A stretch of 64,000 bases of DNA from Bin80 sp965116685. GTDB taxonomy: Bacteria; Bacteroidota; Rhodothermia; Rhodothermales; Bin80. The stretch lies in NCBI GenBank assembly GCA_965116685.1, contig OZ220707.1, positions 2,666,001 to 2,730,000 on the forward strand, read 5' to 3'. Position 1 is the first letter of the stretch. Each line of letters opens with the position of its first letter. The notes below the pieces were generated by a model that had not been told where the DNA came from, ran no database searches, and was given only the letters and a program-made list of their open reading frames with translations. This document shows, one piece after another, positions 9,404 to 18,071 of this stretch. Both the position numbers and the translations under genes were made by a program.

Positions 9404-11359
9404 TTATCCAGCTATCTCATCGGCGGTTGCTAAAATGACGGCTCGTGCGAGTCCAGTTTGCGATCCGATGATTCCGAGGTGTTGCCATGCAACGATGAAC
9501 TTCACGGCCAAATAATCATGGATGTCACCGCCATGTTCCTGAAGAACTTCAATGGCAGAATCGCGTGCCGCCGTCATACCCACTATGCATGCAGTGTTGA
9601 CATGATAGCGAAAGAAGTTCGGGAAGCATTTCTTGAGACAGTCTATAGTAGCCTGCTCTACGGAAAGTGCTTTTTGAAAGGCCGCGCACATTTTGTCGTC
9701 TTCAAATTGACGAACCGGGCCCAGGTAGAGTGCGAGTTCGTACCTAACCAAGTCTATCGCGGGATGGCCGGGACCTGATGCTGCAAAATCAATTAGATGC
9801 ACTTCGCTCTCGCCTCGGATCAGAATATTTCGTAGATGGATGTCCCCGTGTACAACGGCCGATCTTTCCATCCTCCTAACACGCTCTGTAGCAATCTCCA
9901 GGGCTCTCACAGCACAGTCATTTAGCCCCCACGTGAAGCCCTGCTGATTCAATGCATTGAGGTGCGTAGCGGGGGGATTGACGGAGGCTTGGAGATCGTT
10001 GTTTTGCGAGGGCGTAAGTTTATTCAACTCAGTCAAGGTTTGTGCTATACGCTTTAGTGCCTTCACCAAGAATATTCTTTCTTCCGATACCTCGGTTGAA
10101 GAATTCTGGAACCATTGTTCGTTCCAAAGGTCACCCAACCGCTCCTCAAGGGGTCTTGCCGGAGTCTCAGGGTCTGAATCAGCACGAACTAGGTTAAAGA
10201 AGATGACAGCAACCTCACCGTGAAAGTGACACTCAGGGCTAAGTTCTCTATTCCATTGCTTTATGAAGCTCTGAAATCGTTGCATCTCCTCTAACGCATA
10301 GTCTTTACAAGTGACCTTGGCCACGAATGTTTGAATTGCACCGCAGCTCACTGTCACTAGTCTTGCTCCAGACAATCCTCCATGTAGAAAGCGAACCGTC
10401 ATGGGTTCAGATCCCATTTCTGAATCTGGGCTCTCCGCCCGTGTTCGGGCTCGAGCGGCTGCGACGAGTAGCCGAGCCTCGGTTAATGTTAAATCACCCA
10501 AAACGAAAGATGTAGACTTATACGCTTGTAGCAATTTTGCGGCATTTTCGAAGAAGGACAACTCCGATTCACGAATCCTTCTGTCCGGTTGAAACGAGAT
10601 GGCATCGCCTGGAACGGAGATGCCAAGCTGCCGCTCTTTTTTGATGATTTTACGTACCCTATCAGGGGGGACAAGTAGTTGGGGAACGTCATGTACACGA
10701 ATCGCTATGAAGCTGGAATACCGGGCGAGATCCTTAAATAGATTAGTTTGGGCATCTGGATCAAGGACTACTAGCACTGACTGGTCAATTACACATCCAC
10801 ACACTCCAGTGTTCGTAGCCAACATCTCTCCCAGTTCATCGTAGGTTTTTACAATCATAGGATACAACCCGGCATTCGTAAGCAGCTTTCGGTTGGGGTC
10901 CTGATGATCAGGATGTGACAAGAATAGAACTATATTCCTTTCAGTTTCTCCTGAAGCACCGAAGTCGCGCTTCATCTCTGAAGGTGGAGCGTCCCGCGCC
11001 TTTTCCTGGACGGGAGCCAAGGCTATACTTTCGGATCTGTAAACTTCTGGGCGAATGCTGTCAGGAATAACATTGGCCGCGGTCACACGGAAATGAGCCG
11101 GGAATTTACGTGCGGTTTGAGCAAGTGACAAGAAATACTGGTTCTGGTGTAATGGTACGCGTAGCAATAGTCTTTCTAGGCGGTACGCCTGTGTACGCTC
11201 AGAGAGATGGGGATTTTGACTAAGAGCCTCCACTATGTCACATACGAGACGCACAGTAAAGTCTATTTCCCGGCTCTGTAAGAAATCCGATACTAGCGCA
11301 TCTTGAGCTATCCGATCAGAATCACCCGCAACGTGCGCGATGAATTCATCGCCTGTCAT
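9404..11359 (-). CDS. Receiver-like / aminoglycoside-phosphotransferase-like fusion protein (candidate defence effector or regulator)
   Basis: A 651-residue protein of at least three parts. Residues 1-100 are helical with no recognised family. Residues ~142-235 look like a response-regulator receiver fold: a hydrophobic strand NIVLFLSH, then VCGCVIDQ, with Asp192 where the phospho-acceptor would be, and later FIAIRVHD. Residues ~325-600 are a kinase fold of the APH/choline-kinase type: GGLSGARLVTV as the nucleotide loop, FVAKV with the likely ATP lysine, HGDIHLRN (504-511) as the catalytic loop, and LIDFA (522-526) as the metal-binding Asp. Its ATG overlaps the stop of the ATPase gene by one base (TAATG), so the two are translationally coupled. 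It resembles ternary-complex conflict-system proteins, but exact membership cannot be confirmed by eye. A plain antibiotic kinase is unlikely because of the fused domains. Confidence 0.7.
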   Translation of the reverse strand: MTGDEFIAHVAGDSDRIAQDALVSDFLQSREIDFTVRLVCDIVEALSQNPHLSERTQAYRLERLLLRVPLHQNQYFLSLAQTARKFPAHFRVTAANVIPDSIRPEVYRSESIALAPVQEKARDAPPSEMKRDFGASGETERNIVLFLSHPDHQDPNRKLLTNAGLYPMIVKTYDELGEMLATNTGVCGCVIDQSVLVVLDPDAQTNLFKDLARYSSFIAIRVHDVPQLLVPPDRVRKIIKKERQLGISVPGDAISFQPDRRIRESELSFFENAAKLLQAYKSTSFVLGDLTLTEARLLVAAARARTRAESPDSEMGSEPMTVRFLHGGLSGARLVTVSCGAIQTFVAKVTCKDYALEEMQRFQSFIKQWNRELSPECHFHGEVAVIFFNLVRADSDPETPARPLEERLGDLWNEQWFQNSSTEVSEERIFLVKALKRIAQTLTELNKLTPSQNNDLQASVNPPATHLNALNQQGFTWGLNDCAVRALEIATERVRRMERSAVVHGDIHLRNILIRGESEVHLIDFAASGPGHPAIDLVRYELALYLGPVRQFEDDKMCAAFQKALSVEQATIDCLKKCFPNFFRYHVNTACIVGMTAARDSAIEVLQEHGGDIHDYLAVKFIVAWQHLGIIGSQTGLARAVILATADEIAG

Positions 11360-13284
11360 TATGACTCTGTCATCTCATCGTTCGATTCATCCAGGAGCGT
11401 ACCATAATAGCGTTCACGTCTGGCAAACGCTTCCGCTCCCCCCTCCAAGAGATTGAGAATCTGTTCTTTCTGACTCGCCACATTTCCGGTTAATGCGGGA
11501 GATGCCTTCGTTGGATCTTTCATGCTCATCACTACCACTCTCTCCGCATCGCCAAGTACAGGTATATTGGCATTATGAGTAACAAATATCAATTGCCGCT
11601 CGGACTTCAGTTCGCGAACGGTATCAATCAGCGATTTGAAGATGAAGCTATTGTCCAGATCGTCTTCCGGTTGGTCAAACAGCAGAGGATACGGTAACGG
11701 TCTTAGAATGATCGGCAGGAGAGCGGTCGCTCGCTGTCCCTTGGAGAGCGTTCCAACTGCCTTGGGCTTCCCATTATCAAAGAAGGTAACGTTCAAGTGA
11801 TCTGCGGGCCTCTCTTTTTCCAAGTCATACAATTCGGGATGGTCGCCAATGTGAGCGATGACCCGAGTCATCTGTCCTAGGTCGCGTTCGAGAAGGTCTG
11901 CGAGCCGCTGTGCATCACCCGCCTCAACTAAATCAATCAATGCGCTGGGCTCAACATGCTCTGCGATGGAGCGTGCTACATCGTCTTGCGATCGAATCCT
12001 GGAACCGCCCAGCAGTTTCTGTAGGCGTTCAACATACGCGTGACCATTCCATGATGAACCTAGTGAGAGTTGCACGGTGTCTCCGTGGTCAAGGTTGATG
12101 GAATCAATTTCTGCGATTCTCAACTTATATAGTTTGCCATCAATTTGTTCTAGTTGGGCACGCAATTCCCGCCGCTTGTTGAGTAGTTCTGTCTCCTCTG
12201 TACGTTCATGTTCCATCTTAGCCCGCAACTGCTCCAAGTGTTCTAATTGTCGCTTCAGGCCCTTTTCTTTCTTGAGTGACTCATTCACGACTTGTTCCTG
12301 CTGCCGTAATCGATAGTACATCTCGCTCGCTTCCTCAAAGCGTTGCTCAAGAGCATTAATGAGCAATGCTAAGCGTATAGAACCGACCTTTTCGGCTCCA
12401 GTCATAATTTTATCAACGGCATTAGCCAGTTCTTCCAAACGTTTTGTTACATCTTCCGAGAGGTTTCCCCCATCTATTTTGATATCAGCAATAGACTCGG
12501 CGATTTGATGCCCTAGTGCCCGAACACTATCAATGCGTTGAACAAAGTTTCCCTGATCAATTTCTATGCTCTTTAGAGAGTCAAGAACTCGTTGGCGGTC
12601 TTCGTGGGCTTTTTGCTCTGCTTCTAATTCTGGACTCGCGAGGGGGGCTTCTTTTTGGAGTTGATCAAGCTGGACTTGAACCGAAGAGAGTTGGGTGACT
12701 TCGTGATTCAGTGTTGAGATCTGATCACGGGATTTGCGGAGATCTAGCCCATAGCAACTCAACTTATGGGCTATCTCCCGACGACTCACATTTAGTTTTG
12801 CCACTTTATTTTTGTGCGGACGGTCAATCAATGCAAGACGCAATGCATCATTATCCTCTTCGGCGATTCGTTGAAGGTCTCCCTGAGAAAATATCTCAAT
12901 TTCGTGAAGAAGGTCACGGCTTGTGTGTTCGCGAACCCCATCAACAAAGATTCGTGGTTCTCCACCTACTTCGCGCTCAAGCGTGACATCTTGCTGTGAA
13001 TCGGATTCATTAGATATCCCAAGTTCACACTTTACACTTCCGGCACGGAGCGTGGCCTTGATGATCCCAAATGTTGGAAGACTCTGGTTGCCATTATTCT
13101 CGTCTCCGACGAGAGTGGCAAGCCTGGCGTTGTCTGTTTCGAACACGAAACGGATGCTCTCAATGAGAGTGGACTTGCATGTGCCTCGGGTACCGATGAT
13201 GCATGTAAGTTTAGATCCGAATTTAACGGGGCAGTCCTCTAGAAAACCCGATGATGTTGATATTTCTTTCAGGTAGGTACCCAT
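11359..13284 (-). CDS. SMC/RecF-like ABC-type ATPase with coiled coil (partner of the receiver-kinase protein)
   Basis: A 641-residue ATPase. The Walker A region is GTRGTCKST (31-39), with Cys36 where the P-loop usually has Gly. Residues ~180-390 are charged and heptad-rich and likely form a coiled-coil arm. The C-terminal half has the ABC signature LSKGQRAT, the Walker B/D-loop LLFDQPEDDLDN and the H-loop VTHNANIPVL, so the head domain is split as in SMC, Rad50, RecF and PtuA-type proteins. It is the first gene of a two-gene operon; the second begins on its stop codon. It has no signal peptide or membrane segment, so it should be cytoplasmic. By analogy with Septu-, Gabija- or TrlF-type ATPases it may sense DNA or nucleotide state, but that is inference. 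Confidence 0.75.
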   Translation of the reverse strand: MGTYLKEISTSSGFLEDCPVKFGSKLTCIIGTRGTCKSTLIESIRFVFETDNARLATLVGDENNGNQSLPTFGIIKATLRAGSVKCELGISNESDSQQDVTLEREVGGEPRIFVDGVREHTSRDLLHEIEIFSQGDLQRIAEEDNDALRLALIDRPHKNKVAKLNVSRREIAHKLSCYGLDLRKSRDQISTLNHEVTQLSSVQVQLDQLQKEAPLASPELEAEQKAHEDRQRVLDSLKSIEIDQGNFVQRIDSVRALGHQIAESIADIKIDGGNLSEDVTKRLEELANAVDKIMTGAEKVGSIRLALLINALEQRFEEASEMYYRLRQQEQVVNESLKKEKGLKRQLEHLEQLRAKMEHERTEETELLNKRRELRAQLEQIDGKLYKLRIAEIDSINLDHGDTVQLSLGSSWNGHAYVERLQKLLGGSRIRSQDDVARSIAEHVEPSALIDLVEAGDAQRLADLLERDLGQMTRVIAHIGDHPELYDLEKERPADHLNVTFFDNGKPKAVGTLSKGQRATALLPIILRPLPYPLLFDQPEDDLDNSFIFKSLIDTVRELKSERQLIFVTHNANIPVLGDAERVVVMSMKDPTKASPALTGNVASQKEQILNLLEGGAEAFARRERYYGTLLDESNDEMTES

Positions 13285-13560
13285 AGTAGGTCAGAGAAAT
13301 TGTTGGGGTTCATCGTGCTTAAGCCACAGTCCATGACCGGGTAAACACTAAAACCTTTTTGGAGGGGAAATGTGCTCCGGTGCTTGTGTTTAATCTCGCC
13401 GCTGTGTACCCATTTGTCTGACGGTGGCTGATCCGCTCTTCAGTTGCCTTTAGTGGGTACGGGGCATCGGAACTGTTAGTGGCGTAAGACACTGGTTGTG
13501 CTTAGATCATCCGCAAACGGGAAGCGTTGCACAAAAGCTTAGAGATAGAACCCTAATCGT

Positions 13561-14508
13561 ATGGATACTCTTTTCGCAAGAAGCGACTTCCCTGACCATC
13601 TGTTTACCGTTCCCAGTTTAGACTTCGGCAACGATCTCTTCTGGCATCGCATCAGTGGGCTATGGTTTAGGTTGGGGGAATATATTATTGATTCTCAATC
13701 TGACAAAAGATTCCTGCAACCGGTGATTCTGAAGCAAACTATGTTGCTTGAACCAGGCTGCTTCGCGGATATCTACGATGAGATAGGCTGGATACCCAAC
13801 GTATTGGATAGACTGGGGAAACCCAAAAATTATATCATGGGAAGTGGGCAAGGGAAAGAGTATGGGTACGATCCATTTTACCGATTCAATATAGGGTCAA
13901 TATCATGTGAGCCCTTGGTGTTTAGATGCCATACGAATTCCAAAGTTGAGCTATTTATCAATCCTGACCTCCAATTATACCTTGAACTGGAGGAAATAAC
14001 ACCTGGCATTTGGTGGGATCCTAGACGTGGCGAAGAGGTTCTGAAGCGCAAAATAATTGAGTCTGAATGCCTCCAGGTCATAGAGATTCGAACGAATCAT
14101 CTACGTAAGTATTTACAAGCACGCCAACAGGCTTTGTTGGTTGGACATTATCGTCTCTCGTATCTCCCCGCTCCTTCACAGGAAATCCTGGATACCTTTA
14201 GAGCAGAAAAATTCGAGGAAGGCTCACCTGATGAGGGTAAAAAGGTCATTGTCCAGAATTTCGGACCAATTGACGAAACTAGAGAAGAACCATACATAGG
14301 GAGATTCCTGCACTTGTGGTTTGAGATCCAACCTCCGAAGATCAACATTGATGATCCGTGGGCAGAAGAGCCACCTTTTGATCCTTACGAATTTACTCTT
14401 CCCACCCAAAAGGGGGCTGTGGCTCCAGCCCGTTTCAGATATCACGAAGAAAACAGGGAACGGGAATACGACGGGGTAGCTCTACCTGTTGCTTTTTTTA
14501 AAACCTGA
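13561..14508 (+). pseudogene. 5' half of a ~637-codon unknown gene, interrupted by an IS4-type element
   Basis: An open frame beginning MDTLFARSDF. The genuine part runs to codon 307 (Ala, 14479-14481); the last residues, up to the stop at 14508, come from the IS end. The same gene resumes at 17075 in frame after the element and the second copy of the duplication. The protein is cytoplasmic by eye (no signal or membrane segment), acidic and rich in aromatic residues. I do not recognise a named domain. It resembles large uncharacterised proteins in which a segment of the form YFK-EVL-KY is followed by a WGL strand, and here YFKQEVLSKY follows the join. It is divergent from the ATPase/kinase pair across 276 bases, so a functional link with that pair is possible. 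Confidence 0.8.
14474..14481. repeat. Target-site duplication, left copy (GGGTAGCT)
   Basis: The 8-bp direct repeat GGGTAGCT flanks the IS4-type element here and at 17067-17074. A ninth base (G) also matches if the terminal G at 17066 is counted as target rather than element. Collapsing the copies restores the reading frame across the insertion. Confidence 0.85.
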
Positions 14509-17066
14509 CATTGGCAAAAACGTTCTGTATCTTCGTGATATGGAACGTGCACCGTCCTCCATATTGTCCTGTTTACGCGCCTCGCCTTGCGGCTTGAACG
14601 AGGTTTTACAGTCTCATCGGTCCTACGGGCGTACTGCACTGGCCCGTAAAGTGTGTGAGGTCTTCGGATTTTACAGTGCAACTGGAAAGCTCCGCACGGC
14701 AAGTAGTTTACAGGCATTGGCGGTGCTGGAACGGGAGGGGCAATCAAGCTCCCTGCTTCCGATCCGCGCCCCAATCGTCCGAACGCTCGTTTGCTTCCAG
14801 ATCCGGTCTCGTCTCCCATTGATGTGCCGGATCGACTCGGTACCCTAAAGGGATTACGGATTGAACGCGTACGGACTCGGGATGAGTTGGCCCTTTGGAA
14901 TACCTTGATGGCCCATGAGCACCCGTTGGGGGTGACCAAGTTTGCTGGCATTCAGAAGAAATATATATTCAACAGTGACCATGGCTATCTTGGGGGGATT
15001 GGATTTGCGGCGGCCGCGTTATATTTGGCTGCGCGGGATATGTGGATGGGCTGGTCATCCGAGCAGCGGGAGACGTATCGGTCCCACGTAATGGGTCTGA
15101 ACCGTTTTTTGATTCGTCCAGACGTTCGGTGCAAAAACCTGGCCAGCCATCTATTGTCTCGCTCTTTGCGGCAGATGAAAGCAGATCTGTACGAGGAGCA
15201 CGCAAAGCGGATTTGGGTGGTCAAGACCTTTGTGGATCCATCGTACTCGGGTAGTTGTTTTCTCGCAGCAGGATTCCACAAGGTGGGGCAGACGATCGGA
15301 CGAGGCCGTCATGCTTCCACGAATGCGTGTACGCGGAGCAAAAAGGCGGTCTTGTTGTACGAGTTTTCTTGTGGATGGCGAACCCAGTTGGGCGTTGCTC
15401 CTGCACCGATCTACCCCACTTTGGAGATTCATGAAGGCCTTGATGGAGACCAGTGGTCTGAGCATGAGTTTGGGGAGGCGGATTTGGGGCATCGGAGTCG
15501 GACCAAGCGTTTAGTCACCAGTGCCCGTTTGCTGAGTCGTGTACCAGGAGAACCAATTACTGCGAATCTTGAGATGGATCGTTCCGCGGTGGCCGGCCAT
15601 TACCGATTTATTGAAAATCCCGACACGACGGCGGTGACACCGGAACGGATTCTGGCCCCCCATCGCAGCCGGACCGTGGAACGAATTCGTGGAGAGAAGA
15701 CGGTTCTGTGCGTGATTGACGAGACCAAGATTTCCTATAGTACCCGTCCAGCGTGTGATGGACTGGAGGTGGTGGGACGGAATCAGACGACTTCGAAAGC
15801 GGAGGGCGTCCGGTTGCACGCCACCCTAGCGGTGAATGATCGGGGACTTCCTCTGGGCGTACTGCGCTGCGGATATCGCCCCTCCGATCCGTCAAGCAAG
15901 TTTCCAGACCGGCAACGATGGGAGGATGCAGTCGACGATGTCGTGGAATGTGCGAAAGACGTTCGGCGTTCCACGCGAATGGTGGTGGTCATTGATCGGG
16001 AGGGAGACAGTGCCCCCCTGATGGAGCGATGTCTGCGCAGTCAGCGCGTGGATGTGTTGGTTCGTGCAAAGCATGACCGGGTTCTCCCGAATGGGAAAAA
16101 GCTTTTTGGACTGGTTCGAGGACTCAAGTCTTCCGGCGAGATAGCGGTTCCGGTTCAGCGATTGAGTCGTCGGGTCAAGTCAGGCCGGGTTCTGAATCAG
16201 GGACGGGAAGGTCGGGATGCATGTATGGAGGTCCGTTTTTGTGCAGTAGAGCTGCCCTGCGGTCGGATGAATGCCGTCCAGATCCGGGAAATCAACCGCT
16301 CGTCCGGTGCACTGGAATGGATTCTGTTGACCAGCCTTCCCGTGAATACATTTGAGGACGCGAAACAGATCGTAGAGTATTCTCTGTTACGATGGCGGAT
16401 TGAAGATACCTTCCGAGTTCTGAAAAGTGGATGCAAAGTGGAAGAATTGCAGATGCAGTCGGCCCGTGCACTTCACCGTGCGGTGACCATCTATATGGTG
16501 ATTTCCTGGCGTTTGCTGTTACTGGCGCTTCTGGGACGTGAGGTTCCCAATTTACCGGTGGAGGTGATGTTTACCAAAATCCACCTGCGCGTTCTGAATA
16601 ATTTAGCAGTGGAACATGATTTACCGAAGCCAGACACGATGGCATCGGCAGTCCTGTTGGTTGCACTTCTGGGCGGCTATCAAACGGGCAAGAAACGTCC
16701 ACCGCCGGGGGTGGAGGTCATGTGGCGTGGCTACCGGCGCCTGGAAGTGGGTGCCATGTGTGTGTCGCTGGATAGGAAACATCACGACCGGGCTCCCCCC
16801 TAGTCCTCCGAATATCTGGAACTTGTGGGAAGGCAGAACCTGGGGCAGGAACTGAATTGAGACGCTCGTGCGGGGGTGGTGTGTTAATCTGGAAGACTGC
16901 AGAGACCGATTCCCTAACTCCGCAAAAATGGAATTCGCTCCCCGCAAGGAACGCTCACGCCTCAGATAAAACGACTCAAAAACGGATCCAGGTTAAGAAG
17001 TGCAAAAAATGAAGGCTTTCAGATAAAATCAATTATGTCAAGTATTATATTTGAGCAAACAGGTAG
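14482..17066 (+). mobile_element. IS4-type insertion sequence with DUF4338-containing transposase, ~2585 bp
   Basis: The ends are related inverted repeats: CTACCTGTTGCT at the left and, on the minus strand from 17066, CTACCTGTTTGCT; further inward both contain a (C/T)TGACAT block. The element is bounded by the 8-9 bp duplication GGGTAGCT. It carries one transposase gene on the plus strand and about 260 bases of non-coding sequence after it. The transposase has an apparent frameshift near 14740, so this copy may be immobile unless the indel is programmed or a sequence error. Confidence 0.85.
14540..16803 (+). pseudogene. IS4-family transposase with N-terminal DUF4338 domain, frameshifted
   Basis: The main frame (14791-16803, 670 residues) has a DUF4338 region followed by an IS4/Tn5-like DDE transposase: VIDETKISY (first Asp), VVVIDREGDS (second Asp), and the YREK-like segment LLRWRIEDTFRVLKSGC with the catalytic Glu. 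A further ~68 residues of the expected N-terminus, including ALARKVCEVFGF and LQALAVLEREG, lie upstream in another frame from ATG 14540. The two frames join smoothly if one G is added in the GGGAGGGGC run at 14733-14741 (continuing AIKLPASDPRP). No classic slippery heptamer is in register. The DUF4338 domain is shared with the Druantia protein DruA, but here it is a transposase accessory domain. Confidence 0.85.
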
Positions 17067-17074
17067 GGGTAGCT
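17067..17074. repeat. Target-site duplication, right copy (GGGTAGCT)
   Basis: Right-hand copy of the duplication made by the IS4-type element, immediately outside its right inverted repeat. Confidence 0.85.
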
Positions 17075-18067
17075 TGCGACTTTAACCAGGATATCTATTT
17101 TAAACAAGAAGTGCTCTCAAAGTACGAAAGAGATTCTAGATGTGAGGTTAGGGATAGTGGCGCGGTTATCTGTCAAGACTACTGGGGGCTGCAAAAAAGT
17201 GTTTCAAGGATTGGCAATGACTTCCTCCGTACATGGATTGGTGATTTTGCTAAGGAACTTCCTTTTGAAGAGTGGACGTACTGGAAGCAATTTGCTGTTG
17301 AGTCACCAAGTTCGGAAACTTTAAGGGCGATTAATGAAGAGCCGGAGATACCATCTGAAGTCAATTATTTGATCCAGAACCTGAATATGCTGAGCGGGGC
17401 TTTGACAAATCTGGCCCATGCCATGGATGTTCCGGTTCCGTCTTCATTTTGGGGTGGCTCCGGCGAGAGCCTTGCGGCCCGCAGTCTCAAAAGGGTTTAT
17501 CCTACGACTGCCAGTGATGACGAGTTTTTGGAGAGAGCGACACTCATATCTACGCTGGTTATTGAGGGCTTAGAGCCCAAGGCGCTACGACAGCTGTGCC
17601 GAGCGTGGGGGAGTGATTTTTACAAAGGTAATAATGGAGAATCACTGGGTTCTCGACGACTCTTGGAGCGAATTACATTCTCTGCATTGTTGATGGAGCA
17701 GTTACAGGCCAATGTGTCAGAAATCCCCAAGCTTGTGAAGCAAGTTGAGGGACAATCAACTCGCAGACGCGACTCTGATCTGTAGATTGAAATCGAAAAT
17801 TTATATGAAAGAATGCGGGACGACTTGGCTCCGCTGGTATTTCTCTATAATTTACGGACTCATGGTGGACTTGCTCATCGACTCAATAAAAAGAAGGCAG
17901 CTACGGCCGCAAAGAAACTCGGCTTGCCTACAGAGGATAGGCGTCGAAGTCATTTTTTAGACTTCATAAAGCTGGTTGCCACAAGTGTTAATCAAGCAAA
18001 TGATTACTTGGAGGTCGCTGCTGGCGAATACATGGGCTGTCAACTTTCTAAGCGCCGCAAGAACTAG
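17075..18067 (+). pseudogene. 3' half of the IS-interrupted unknown gene, with an in-frame amber codon
   Basis: From 17075 the frame reads CDFNQDIYFKQEVLSKYERD and is the exact continuation of codon 307 of the 5' half once the element and one duplication copy are removed. It runs to TAG at 17783-17785 (codon 544 of the restored gene), then continues in the same frame as IEIENLYERMRDDL to a final stop at 18065-18067. The whole restored gene has 637 sense/amber codons. The part after the amber is helical and contains FLYNLRTHGGLAHR. The short open frames here (17051-17785 and 17813-18067) are pieces of this gene, not separate proteins; the ATG used by the second is internal. The gene is therefore damaged twice. 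Confidence 0.75.
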
Positions 18068-18071
18068 TTTC

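Noticed and set aside
17813..18067. A separate 84-residue gene, or a HEPN RNase motif (R...H in RTHGGLAHR)
   Set aside because: It is the in-frame continuation of the upstream ORF past an amber codon, and the Rx6H spacing alone is weak evidence without the surrounding HEPN helices.
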